Source: Acidobacteriota bacterium (lineage in GTDB: Bacteria; Acidobacteriota; Vicinamibacteria; Vicinamibacterales; UBA2999). Taken from it: a stretch of DNA of 64,000 nucleotides. Location: positions 124,001-188,000 of the forward strand of contig JAGNJW010000004.1 of assembly GCA_018000455.1 (NCBI GenBank), in the 5' to 3' direction. The position numbers and the translations under genes are program-made. The notes beneath the pieces are model-generated. The model was not told the DNA's origin. It ran no database searches and was given only the letters and a program-made list of their open reading frames with translations. Shown piece by piece: positions 17,374-27,994 of this stretch (positions within the stretch are counted from its first letter, which is position 1; the number at the start of each line of letters is the position of its first letter).

Positions 17374-18969
17374 CTACCAGTCGGTCGGCCGGTAGTCCTT
17401 GAGGAACTTCCCCCACACGTGGCTGCCGGTGTTGATGCCGGTGATGATGGGATCGACGATGCGGGCGGCGCCATCGACGATATCGAGTGGCGGATGGAAG
17501 CCCTGTTCCACGGTCTTGCGCGCGGCGATGTGCGCCGGATCCTCGTCGGTCACCCATCCCGTGTCGACGCTGTTCATGTGGATGCCGTCGGCGTGGTAGT
17601 CGGCCGCCGAGGTCCGCGTCATCATGTTGAGGGCGGCCTTGGCCATGTTCGTGTGCGGGTGGCGCGTGGTCTTGAACTTCCGGTAGAACTGGCCCTCGAC
17701 GGCCGACACGTTCACGATGTGCTTGTCGCGCTCCGGTGTGCGCAGCAGCAGCGGCTTGAGACGTGCGTTGAGCAGGAACGGCGCCACCGCGTTCACCAGG
17801 TGCACCTCGAGCAGCTCCACCGCCGCCACCTCGTCGAGCCTGAGGCGCCACGAATTCCGTTCCCGCAGGTCGATCTGCTGCAGATCCTGATCGAGGCGCC
17901 CTTCGGGAAACAGATCCGCGCCGCCAACGAGGTCGTCGGGCAGGAGCCGCACCTGCGACAGGGCCGCCGCGTGCGTCATGCCGGCCATGGCGAGCGCTGG
18001 CTGCGGCGCAAGCGTCGCGGCACCCTCCGGAAGCATGTGCGCGCCGCGCAGGCCTTCGTAGGCGCCGATCAACCCGCGTGCGTCGGCCGGGAGGGCGCTG
18101 GCCGCCGCCGCTTCGCCCTCCAGCATGTGCTCGTAGAACCCCGACGGGCGCCTGACGGTCTGGCAGGCGTTGTTGATGATGAAGTCGAGCCGTGATCGGG
18201 TGGCGAGCAGATGACGGCAGAAACCCTCGACGCTCGGGGTGTGGCGCAGATCCAGGCCGAAGATCTCCAGCCGGTGGCCCCAGTCGCGGAAGTCTGGCTC
18301 GGCCGCGTAGCGGGCCGCCGAATCGCGTGGGAAGCGCGTCGTCACGATGAGATGGGCGCCAGCCCGCAGCAGCTTGATGCCCGCCTGATAGCCGATCTTC
18401 ACACGGCCGCCGGTGAGCAGGGCGACCTTGCCGCCGAGGTCGGCGAGCTCGCTGCGTTTCTGCAGGTTGAACTCGGCGCACGGCGGACACAACTGGTCGT
18501 AGAAGTGGTGGATCGTCGAGTAGTGCTGCTTGCAGACGTAGCAGTTCTGCGCCTCGACGACCTCCCGGAACTCCGGAGGGCTGGTGACTTCGTGCTGAAC
18601 GAAGCCGGCTGGCGGAAACACGTTGGGCGTCGTGAACACCGGCTTGGTGCGCAACCGCCGGATGCCGGTTTCGGTCAGCACGCTGTCGTCGCGCTGCTGC
18701 CGAGCCGCCTCCCGCCGCCGCCCAATCGCTCTCGAGAGCCGTCGTCGCTCGATCACATCCGGGCAGAAAATGTCCCCGGCGGCGCGGATGAGGTGATGCC
18801 GCTCGTCGGCCGACAGGGCGGCCATCAGCGCGCGGTCTCTAGCGATGGCCTGCAGCAGTTCGGTTGCGGCCAGCAGCCGTTCGCGCAGGTCCGAGTGTGG
18901 CGAAGCTGCGGCGGGCGGCGCGGCCGGCGTCGGAGAGGAGTCTGGAGGTGTCATGGTGGCGGTTGTCAT
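17374..18969 (-). CDS. short-chain dehydrogenase with N-terminal zinc-ribbon-like domain
   Basis: A 531-residue protein, about twice the size of a classical SDR. The N-terminal ~190 residues include a helical segment and a CYVCKQHY...CPPCAEF stretch, two CxxC pairs that look like a zinc site. A Rossmann domain follows with LTGGRVKIGYQAG (a TGxxxxIG variant) and IINNACQTVRRP (NNA motif). The catalytic YxxxK is not obvious; the Ser-containing VNVSAVEGQFYRKFK and the later HTNMAKAALNMMT replace the standard sequence. An insert of about 100 residues separates these parts. The ATG at 18969 overlaps the stop of the upstream PLP-enzyme gene as ATGA, which supports this start and coupled translation. 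Substrate unknown. Confidence 0.75.
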   Translation of the reverse strand: MTTATMTPPDSSPTPAAPPAAASPHSDLRERLLAATELLQAIARDRALMAALSADERHHLIRAAGDIFCPDVIERRRLSRAIGRRREAARQQRDDSVLTETGIRRLRTKPVFTTPNVFPPAGFVQHEVTSPPEFREVVEAQNCYVCKQHYSTIHHFYDQLCPPCAEFNLQKRSELADLGGKVALLTGGRVKIGYQAGIKLLRAGAHLIVTTRFPRDSAARYAAEPDFRDWGHRLEIFGLDLRHTPSVEGFCRHLLATRSRLDFIINNACQTVRRPSGFYEHMLEGEAAAASALPADARGLIGAYEGLRGAHMLPEGAATLAPQPALAMAGMTHAAALSQVRLLPDDLVGGADLFPEGRLDQDLQQIDLRERNSWRLRLDEVAAVELLEVHLVNAVAPFLLNARLKPLLLRTPERDKHIVNVSAVEGQFYRKFKTTRHPHTNMAKAALNMMTRTSAADYHADGIHMNSVDTGWVTDEDPAHIAARKTVEQGFHPPLDIVDGAARIVDPIITGINTGSHVWGKFLKDYRPTDW

Positions 18970-20387
18970 GTGCTGTCGCGTGCGGTGGCGCGGCACATAT
19001 CGCGGGGTGCGGCGGCGCCGACCTCGGCCGTTGGGCGGTTCACGAACGTACTGAGGAAGGCGAGGAAGCGCTCGACGTCGGCTGTGTTGCTGGCAATGCC
19101 AACGGAGGCGCGGATGGCGCCGATCTCGACGCCGTAGGCGTCGCGCACGCTCATCCGCAACTGGTCGAAGCTCATGCCCTCGGCCAGGTGGAAGAACGTG
19201 CCGATCTGTTCGGCGCTCAGACCATACGTGGCCTCGCCGGCGCCGGGATTGCAGAAGCAGCCGGTGCGCAGCGAGATGCGCTCGCTGCCAGCGAGTTCCT
19301 CGACGCGCCGGATGTCGTACGACCGGCCGTCTGGATCGAGCAGGTTGAAGGCCATCGTGCCGCCCCGCGCCAACGTCCCACGCGGTCCGTGCAGGCGGAC
19401 GAGGGGCTGGCCGACGGCGTGCCGAAGGTCGAGGGCGCCGGCCAGCATTCGTGCCGTCAAAGACTCGACGCGGGCGTGAATGAGATCGATGCCGACCGTC
19501 TGCAGGTGGCGCAGGCCGTGCTCGACGGCCGGGATGTTGAGGTAGTCGACGGTGCCGTCCTCGAACGCCGCCTCGTCGGCCGCGCGGTAGAACCCGTCGC
19601 CCTGCACGCTGGCGATCTGGATGGTGCCGCCGGCAAACCACGGCCGCTGCAGGCGGGCGGCCATCGGCTTGCGCATCAGCAAGGCGCCAATCCCGGTGGG
19701 GTAGCCGAACATCTTGTAGAACGACAGGCAGACGAGGTCGGGATGCCAGCGCGACAAGTCGAGCCGGTTGGTGGGCACGAACGCCGCCGCATCGAGCAGC
19801 ACGTCCCAGCCGGCCGCCTGTGCCTCGGCGATGAGATCGAGCGGGTGCTGAACGCCGCTGAAGTTCGATTGCGCCGGAAACGCGAACAGGTTGCGACGGC
19901 CGGCCGCTGGTCGTGCCAACTCGGTGGCGGCGGCGGCGCGGTCGAGCCTGAGCTCGCCGCACTCGAGCGGCAGATAGGTCGTCAGGGCGCCGGCGGAGCG
20001 GGCGAACTCGCGAATGCCGTTGACCGAGTTGTGGTTGTCGAACGTCAGCAGGTAACGGCTGCCGGGCGAGAAGGGATACGACTCGCCAACCTGCCGGAGG
20101 GCGCCGCTGGCATTGGGCGTGAAGACGACCAGATACTCATCGGGCGAGGCGTTGAAGTACTCGAGCACGAAGGCGCGAGCGTGTTCGACCCGCTCGGTCA
20201 TCGCCTGCGACGTCGGGTTGTTCGAGTGCGGGTTGCCGAACACGTTGGCGGCCAGCTCAGCCTGATGGCTGGCCAGCTGCGAAGCCGCATAGAGACCGCC
20301 GCCCGTGTAGTCGAGGTAAACGTGCCCGTGAGCGTCGAGCCGGCCATAGTCGGTGGCCCGGAGCGCGTCGAGAGTCGCGAAGTCCAT
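18966..20387 (-). CDS. class V aminotransferase-fold PLP enzyme, molybdenum-cofactor-sulfurase-like
   Basis: A 473-residue fold-type I PLP enzyme. The PLP-binding Lys is K225 in SFYKMFGYPTG and the cofactor-binding Asp is D199. NVFGNPHSNN near residue 50, DNHNSVNG near 120 and the RTGCFCNPGAGE segment near 385 match the N-terminal sulfurase domain of eukaryotic MOCOS closely. The Cys in the last motif is a candidate persulfide carrier. No MOSC domain is attached. It heads an operon with the SDR and deacetylase genes, overlapping the SDR start by ATGA. A GATAAT box lies 7 nt before its ATG, suggesting a leaderless message. Its true acceptor is unknown. Confidence 0.8.
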   Translation of the reverse strand: MDFATLDALRATDYGRLDAHGHVYLDYTGGGLYAASQLASHQAELAANVFGNPHSNNPTSQAMTERVEHARAFVLEYFNASPDEYLVVFTPNASGALRQVGESYPFSPGSRYLLTFDNHNSVNGIREFARSAGALTTYLPLECGELRLDRAAAATELARPAAGRRNLFAFPAQSNFSGVQHPLDLIAEAQAAGWDVLLDAAAFVPTNRLDLSRWHPDLVCLSFYKMFGYPTGIGALLMRKPMAARLQRPWFAGGTIQIASVQGDGFYRAADEAAFEDGTVDYLNIPAVEHGLRHLQTVGIDLIHARVESLTARMLAGALDLRHAVGQPLVRLHGPRGTLARGGTMAFNLLDPDGRSYDIRRVEELAGSERISLRTGCFCNPGAGEATYGLSAEQIGTFFHLAEGMSFDQLRMSVRDAYGVEIGAIRASVGIASNTADVERFLAFLSTFVNRPTAEVGAAAPRDMCRATARDST

Positions 20388-20458
20388 GCCCTCGATTATC
20401 GCAGGGCTGGTTGCCCGCTGCCGGTCAAGGATCGGCCCCGGCAGCCGATTGAGGGCAG

Positions 20459-20890
20459 GTGCAGGCCTCGTCATTCGCGGACGTGCTCGACCTCGCGCTC
20501 GGTCGCACCCCGGCCGCGCCGTCCACCGCGCCGGCGAGGGCGGCCAGGTCCCAGCCGTTCGGGGTCGCGCCGTTCCTCTTCGGCCGTCCGTTGACGTCGG
20601 CAAGGCCGCGCTGGGCGCAGCCGCCTGATGCCCGGCCGCGCCGGCCCCGCCACGAACTGAACCAGGCGCAGCAGGCGGCCTTCAACCGCTTCGCCGACCT
20701 CGGCGCGTCGCTCGGCGCAGACTTCAGCGCCGACGAACTCCGGCGCGCCTATCGGCACCTGGCGCAGCGCTACCACCCTGATCGGCACGTGGCCGTCAGC
20801 GCCGGCCAACGCGCGATCCTGGCAGGCGGGTTCGCGGATGCGGCGGCCAGCTATCGCGCCCTGAGGGCGCTGGTCGATCCACGCCACTGA
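20459..20890 (+). CDS. small J-domain (DnaJ-like) protein
   Basis: A 143-residue protein with a proline/arginine-rich N-terminal half (residues 1-65) and a C-terminal J-domain. The J-domain shows helix II (ADELRRAYRHLAQR), the invariant HPD in YHPDRH, and helix III (AILAGGFADAAASYRAL). It lacks the Gly/Phe, zinc and substrate-binding domains of DnaJ, so it is a minimal Hsp70 co-chaperone that would stimulate DnaK for some specific client. The GTG at 20459 is the likely start. It is divergent from the PLP-enzyme gene, with a 71-bp gap, and convergent with mutS2. Confidence 0.75.
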   Translation: MQASSFADVLDLALGRTPAAPSTAPARAARSQPFGVAPFLFGRPLTSARPRWAQPPDARPRRPRHELNQAQQAAFNRFADLGASLGADFSADELRRAYRHLAQRYHPDRHVAVSAGQRAILAGGFADAAASYRALRALVDPRH

Positions 20891-20906
20891 GGCGCCCGTT
20901 CCGAGG

Positions 20907-23360
<2,454 letters not shown>

Positions 23361-23368
23361 AGGTGCCG

Positions 23369-24127
23369 CTAGCCGCCGTGATTGATCAAGCTGGCCATGC
23401 AGCCGGCGCCGAAACCGTTGTCGATGTTGACGACGGCCACGCCGTTGGCGCAGGTGTTGAGCATGCCGAGCAGCGCCGCCAGGCCGCCGAAGCTCGCTCC
23501 GTAGCCGACGCTCGTCGGCACGGCAATGACCGGCACGTTGACCAAGCCGGCGACCACGCTCGGCAAGGCACCCTCCATTCCGGCCACGACGATGATGACG
23601 CGAGCCGAAGCGAGCCGTTCCCGTTCGGCGAGCACGCGGTGGATGCCGGCGACGCCGACGTCGTAGATCCGCACGACGTCGTTGCCCATGATGTCGGCCG
23701 TGACGGCGGCCTCCTCGGCCACCGGCAGGTCGGACGTGCCGGCCGACGCGATGGCGATCATGCCGGTCGCCCGCGGCAGGGGCCTCTTCACGGTGATGGC
23801 CCGCGCCAGCTCATGGTATTCGGCCCCGGGCACACGGGTCCGCACGGCCTCCCACGCCTCGGCACTCGCCCGCGTCACCAGCAGCGGGACGTCCTTGTCG
23901 GCGATCCGGGCCGAGATTTCGGCGATCTGGGCCGGGGTCTTGCCAAGGCCCAGCACGACTTCGGGGAAGCCCTGGCGCACGGCGCGGTGGTGATCCACCC
24001 TGGCGTAGCCCAGATCCTCGAAGGGTTGGCGCCGGAGTTCCTCCAGCAACTGGACTTCCGCCTCGGCCGTGGGCACCGTGGCCGTGCGGACGCCCTCGAG
24101 CAGGGCCCGGATCTCACCTGGTGTCAT
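23369..24127 (-). CDS. larB: nickel-pincer cofactor biosynthesis protein LarB
   Basis: A 252-residue AIR-carboxylase-like protein. LarB carboxylates and hydrolyses nicotinic acid adenine dinucleotide to pyridinium-3,5-biscarboxylic acid mononucleotide, the first step of the lactate-racemase nickel cofactor. The PurE-like C-terminal half shows [47 protein letters not shown] and a final [17 protein letters not shown]. The N-terminal ~90 residues contain [17 protein letters not shown]. larC, larE and larA are not in the window. It precedes mutS2 by 8 nt, an unusual partner. Confidence 0.93.
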   Translation of the reverse strand: MTPGEIRALLEGVRTATVPTAEAEVQLLEELRRQPFEDLGYARVDHHRAVRQGFPEVVLGLGKTPAQIAEISARIADKDVPLLVTRASAEAWEAVRTRVPGAEYHELARAITVKRPLPRATGMIAIASAGTSDLPVAEEAAVTADIMGNDVVRIYDVGVAGIHRVLAERERLASARVIIVVAGMEGALPSVVAGLVNVPVIAVPTSVGYGASFGGLAALLGMLNTCANGVAVVNIDNGFGAGCMASLINHGG

Positions 24128-24149
24128 GACTGTAATCGCCTGCGTTTGG

Positions 24150-24177
24150 TTGACTTAGCCGGCCTGTCCCATATAAT
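24150..24177 (+). promoter_or_regulatory. strong sigma70-type promoter of the glycosyltransferase gene
   Basis: TTGACT (24150-24155), a 16-nt spacer and the consensus TATAAT (24172-24177) give one of the best -35/-10 matches in the window. Transcription would start near 24184, leaving a leader of about 33 nt before the ATG at 24217. Confidence 0.75.
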
Positions 24178-24216
24178 CGAGGTTTGTTCCGCGCTGCGGT
24201 CCGACGGCTCTAGACT

Positions 24217-25713
24217 ATGACGCTTCCCGAGTCTCTCATTCTCGCCTCTTACTTCTTCGTACTGGTCATCCTGGCCGTGTACGGGTGGCACCGCTACTAC
24301 ATGGTGTACCTCTACATGAAGCACAAGGATGAGGTGCCGGTGCCCCAGGGGCACTTCGACGACCTGCCGGTCGTCACCATCCAGCTGCCGATTTATAACG
24401 AGATGTACGTGGTGGATCGGCTGGTGGACTCGGTGTGTGCCATCGACTACCCGCGCGAGAAGCTCGAGATTCAGGTGCTCGACGACTCGACCGACGAGAC
24501 CTGCGCCATTGCCTCGGCGGCCGTGCGACGCCACGCTGCCGCAGGCATCGACATCAAATACATCCACCGCACCGACCGCTCGGGCTACAAGGCGGGCGCC
24601 CTCGAAGCGGCCATGCACGTGGCGCGCGGCACCTACATCGCGATTTTCGACGCCGACTTCATCCCCAATCCCGACTTCCTCATGGCGACCGTGCATCACT
24701 TCACCGATCCGAAGGTCGCGATGGTGCAGACGCGCTGGGGACACCTGAATGAAGACTACTCGCTGCTCACCAAGATTCAGGCCATCCTGCTCGACGCCCA
24801 CTTCGTGCTCGAACACGGCAGCCGCAACCGTGGCGGCTGCTTCTTCAACTTCAACGGCACCGCAGGGATCTGGCGCCGCGAGGCGATCAGCGATGCTGGC
24901 GGCTGGCAGCACGACACGCTGACCGAAGACCTCGACCTCAGCTACCGCGCGCAGCTGCGTGGCTGGCGTTTCGTCTTCCTGCCAGGCCATGTGGCGCCGG
25001 CTGAACTGCCGGTCGAGATGAACGCCTTCAAGAGTCAGCAGCATCGCTGGGCCAAGGGCTCGATCCAGACCTTCCTGAAGCTGATGCCGCAGATCCTGCA
25101 ATCGGATCAATCTCTCAAGGTGAAGACCGAGGCGTTCTTTCACCTCTCCGCCAACTTCAACTACCCGCTGATGTGCGTGCTCTCGGTCTTGATGGCACCG
25201 TCGATGATCATCCGCTACAACATGGGGTGGTACGAGATGCTGCTGATCGACATCCCGCTGTTCCTGGCGGCGACCGCGTCGGTGGCCAACTTCTACATGG
25301 TCTGTCAGCGGGAGCTGTATCCGCAGAGCTGGACCGAGCGTCTTCGCTACCTGCCGATCCTGATGTCGATCGGTATCGGCCTGGCGGTGAACAACACCAA
25401 GGCCGTGCTCGAAGCCATCTTCCACAAGCCGAGCGAGTTCAAGCGCACGCCGAAATACCGCATCGAGGGCGGCGGCGGCGAGTGGATGGGCAAGAAGTAC
25501 CGCCAGGCGGTGGCCATCCAGCCGCTGGTCGAACTGGGCCTCGGGCTCTACTTCACCGGCACGCTGTTCTACGCCATGGCCAACGGCATCTACGGCACCG
25601 TGCCCTTCCTGATGTTGTTCCAGGTGGGCTTCCTCTACACCGGCCTGCTGTCGATCGTCCAGCAGCTCGGCGGCGACTTCGACTTCAAGCCGGTCGCCAG
25701 CAAACAGGTCTAG
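24217..25713 (+). CDS. membrane glycosyltransferase family 2 (cellulose-synthase/CslA-like)
   Basis: A 498-residue processive-type GT2 enzyme. One N-terminal membrane helix (residues 5-25) precedes the GT-A domain with VTIQLPIYNE, the DDS motif in VLDDSTDE, DAD in IFDADFIPN, TED in TLTEDLDLSYRA and the QQHRW product-binding motif. At least four hydrophobic segments follow (about residues 310-490). The arrangement resembles beta-mannan/glucomannan synthases and other bacterial Csl-like enzymes that make or export an envelope polysaccharide. No PilZ domain or polymer-export partner is nearby. The acceptor sugar cannot be predicted. A strong promoter precedes it. Confidence 0.88.
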   Translation: MTLPESLILASYFFVLVILAVYGWHRYYMVYLYMKHKDEVPVPQGHFDDLPVVTIQLPIYNEMYVVDRLVDSVCAIDYPREKLEIQVLDDSTDETCAIASAAVRRHAAAGIDIKYIHRTDRSGYKAGALEAAMHVARGTYIAIFDADFIPNPDFLMATVHHFTDPKVAMVQTRWGHLNEDYSLLTKIQAILLDAHFVLEHGSRNRGGCFFNFNGTAGIWRREAISDAGGWQHDTLTEDLDLSYRAQLRGWRFVFLPGHVAPAELPVEMNAFKSQQHRWAKGSIQTFLKLMPQILQSDQSLKVKTEAFFHLSANFNYPLMCVLSVLMAPSMIIRYNMGWYEMLLIDIPLFLAATASVANFYMVCQRELYPQSWTERLRYLPILMSIGIGLAVNNTKAVLEAIFHKPSEFKRTPKYRIEGGGGEWMGKKYRQAVAIQPLVELGLGLYFTGTLFYAMANGIYGTVPFLMLFQVGFLYTGLLSIVQQLGGDFDFKPVASKQV

Positions 25714-25760
25714 GGGCCCCTGCCCCGAATGGTACGAATGCTGCGCCGGTTCCATGCCAA

Positions 25761-26303
25761 ATGGGACAGGGCGAAAGCGCGCACCTCCTGTTGCGGCGCT
25801 TCACGCGCGTTGATCTCGACCTGCTGGCACGGCTATTCGCCGACCCGCTCGTAGCAGAGCACCTTGGGGGCGTGAAAGACCGCGCCGGCGCCGAGGTCAC
25901 ACTGCGCACGCGCGCGCTCGACTACTACGACCAGCATCCCGGACTCGGTATGTGGTGCACCGTCGAGCGGGCCAGCGGACGGGCTGTCGGCTTCCACGTG
26001 CTGAACCACATCCACGGCGAGACCGACATCCAGGTCGGCTACGCGCTCCTCGCCGACGCGTGGGGCAAGGGCTACGCCACCGAGATGGCCGTCCGCCTGC
26101 TCCGCTACGGTTTAGCCGACCTCGGCCTGCCGCAAATCTGCGCCATCACCAATCCCGACAACATCGCGTCGCAGCGCGTTCTGTTGAAGGCCGGACTGAC
26201 GCGGCGTGGGGAGCGATCGTTTGCCCACCCCAGCCTCGCCGGCGCAGGGCCGATGGCCTGGTTCGAGGCCGCGCGCGACACCTGGAACGTCGACGGCGGT
26301 TGA
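25761..26303 (+). CDS. GNAT-family N-acetyltransferase (RimJ/RimL type)
   Basis: A 180-residue acetyltransferase of the RimJ/RimL subgroup. It opens with LLLRRFTRVDLDLLARLFADP and has GFHVLNHIHGETDIQVGYALL. The acetyl-CoA-binding loop is AWGKGYATEMAVRLLRYG, and the family's ITNPDNIASQRVLLKAGL follows. Such enzymes acetylate protein N-termini, antibiotics or small amines; the substrate is unknown. The ATG at 25761 lies 47 nt after the glycosyltransferase stop, so it may share that transcript. A longer upstream open frame is only a shadow of the glycosyltransferase. Confidence 0.85.
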   Translation: MGQGESAHLLLRRFTRVDLDLLARLFADPLVAEHLGGVKDRAGAEVTLRTRALDYYDQHPGLGMWCTVERASGRAVGFHVLNHIHGETDIQVGYALLADAWGKGYATEMAVRLLRYGLADLGLPQICAITNPDNIASQRVLLKAGLTRRGERSFAHPSLAGAGPMAWFEAARDTWNVDGG

Positions 26304-26347
26304 TGCCCGCCCGGCAGGGTCCCCTCGCCAGGTGCTATCGTGACGGC

Positions 26348-27958
26348 GTGTTGCGCCAGATCCTGCGCCTGCCCGGACTGCTGCTCGTGCTCGCTGTTGT
26401 GTCTGGCGCGGGCGCCCGTGCCGTCGGCCAGCCGGCGCCCGGACTCTTCGACGTCATCGTCGCCGGCGGACGCGTGGTGGACGGCACCGGCGCTGCCTGG
26501 TTCCGCGCCGATGTCGGTGTGCGCGGCGACCGCATCGCCGCGATCGGTGACCTCCACGCCGCCGCCGCGTCCCTGCGCATCGACGCCACGGGCCTCGTCG
26601 TCGCGCCGGGGTTCATCGACCCGCACGTCCACGCGCGCGAGCGGCTCCGCGATCTGCCGACGGCGGAAGGCTACCTGCTGCAGGGCCTGACGACCGTCGT
26701 CGACGGCAACGACGGCAGCTCGCCGCTGCCGATCGCGCCCTGGTTCGAGGAGCTGCAGACGGCGACGATGTCCCCGAATGTGGCGCTCTTTGTCGGCCAC
26801 GGCACCGTCCGCGAGGCGGTGATGGGCGCGGCCAATCGCAAGGCGACGCCCGCCGAACTGGCGAAGATGCAGGCGCTCGTGGCCGAAGCGATGCGTGAGG
26901 GCGCCCTCGGACTGTCGAGCGGCCTGGCCTACGTGCCCGGCGCCTATGCGCCCACCGACGAGCTCGTCGCTCTGGCCAGGACGGCCGGCGAGCACGGTGG
27001 CATCTACATCTCGCACATGCGTGACGAGGGCGGCGGCGTGCTCGACTCCGTGCGCGAGACGATCGCCATCGGAGAGGGCGCGAAGCTCCCCGTGCAGATC
27101 AGCCATCACAAGGTGGGCGGCCGCCGGCAGTTCGGCCAGAGCGTGCAGTCGCTCGAACTCATTGCCGCGGCGCGCCGACGCGGCGTCGACGTCACCTTCG
27201 ACCAGTACCCCTACACCGCGTCGCAAACGGGTCTCGCGATTGTCTTCCCGCGGTGGGCCCTGGCCGACGGCAAGCTGAACGAGCGCCTCGCCAGCCCGGG
27301 CCAGCGGCGGGAGATCAAGACCGGCATGCTCTCGTTCATCGACGAGCGGTTCGGCGACGACCCGTCCAGGATCCAGCTGGTGCGCTGCGGACACGACCCG
27401 TCACTGGCTGGGAAGACGATCGCCGATCTGCTGACGGCCGCCAAGCAGCCGTTGACGCAGTCGGCCACGGCCGAGGCAGTGATCGAGCTGCAGCTCAAGG
27501 GCGGTTGCAGCGCGATCCTCCATTCCTACGACGAGCCCGACGTCGAGCGGTTCATGCAATCACCCTACGGGATGATCGGCTCGGACGGCAGCCTCACGAC
27601 GCCCGGCGACGGCTCGCCGCATCCACGGGCCTTCGGCACCTATCCTCGCGTGCTCGGCCGATACGTGCGCGAGCGCGGCGTGCTCACGCTCGAGGACGCC
27701 ATCCGCAAGATGACGTCGTTCCCGGCGGCCCGGCTGGGGCTCACAGGTCGCGGCGTGCTCAAGACCGGACTGGTCGCCGACATCACCGTGTTCGATGCGG
27801 AGACGATCGCCGACGTGGCCACCTTCAGCGATCCCCATCACTACTCGGTCGGCGTGCGCTACGTGCTCGTCAACGGGCAGGTGACGGTGGCCATGGGCGC
27901 GCACACCGGCGTGCGTGCGGGCCGCGTGGTGCGTGGACCGGCGGCCGCGGGCCGCTAG
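26348..27958 (+). CDS. exported D-aminoacylase / N-acyl-D-amino-acid deacylase-like amidohydrolase
   Basis: A 536-residue metal-dependent amidohydrolase. A signal peptide spans about residues 1-28 (hydrophobic PGLLLVLAVVSGAGA). The catalytic domain has GFIDPHVHARER (HxH metal ligands), a DGNDGSSPLP strand, LSSGLAYVPG, YISHMRDEG, QISHHKVGG and the metal-ligand Asp in MIGSDGSLTTPG. This pattern matches the D-aminoacylase family, which frees D-amino acids from N-acyl forms. The GTG at 26348 is preferred because TATCGT ends exactly 6 nt upstream, as for other leaderless genes. An ATG at 26303 overlaps the GNAT stop as TGATG and would add 15 residues, so coupling from that start cannot be excluded. 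Confidence 0.85.
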   Translation: MLRQILRLPGLLLVLAVVSGAGARAVGQPAPGLFDVIVAGGRVVDGTGAAWFRADVGVRGDRIAAIGDLHAAAASLRIDATGLVVAPGFIDPHVHARERLRDLPTAEGYLLQGLTTVVDGNDGSSPLPIAPWFEELQTATMSPNVALFVGHGTVREAVMGAANRKATPAELAKMQALVAEAMREGALGLSSGLAYVPGAYAPTDELVALARTAGEHGGIYISHMRDEGGGVLDSVRETIAIGEGAKLPVQISHHKVGGRRQFGQSVQSLELIAAARRRGVDVTFDQYPYTASQTGLAIVFPRWALADGKLNERLASPGQRREIKTGMLSFIDERFGDDPSRIQLVRCGHDPSLAGKTIADLLTAAKQPLTQSATAEAVIELQLKGGCSAILHSYDEPDVERFMQSPYGMIGSDGSLTTPGDGSPHPRAFGTYPRVLGRYVRERGVLTLEDAIRKMTSFPAARLGLTGRGVLKTGLVADITVFDAETIADVATFSDPHHYSVGVRYVLVNGQVTVAMGAHTGVRAGRVVRGPAAAGR

Positions 27959-27994
27959 CGTCGGGCCTGGCGGTGGCGACCGGACCGGCGAGGG

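Noticed and set aside
24124..25755. 543-codon open frame antisense to the glycosyltransferase
   Set aside because: Covers a gene with all GT2 motifs and a strong promoter; the antisense protein has only shadow composition.
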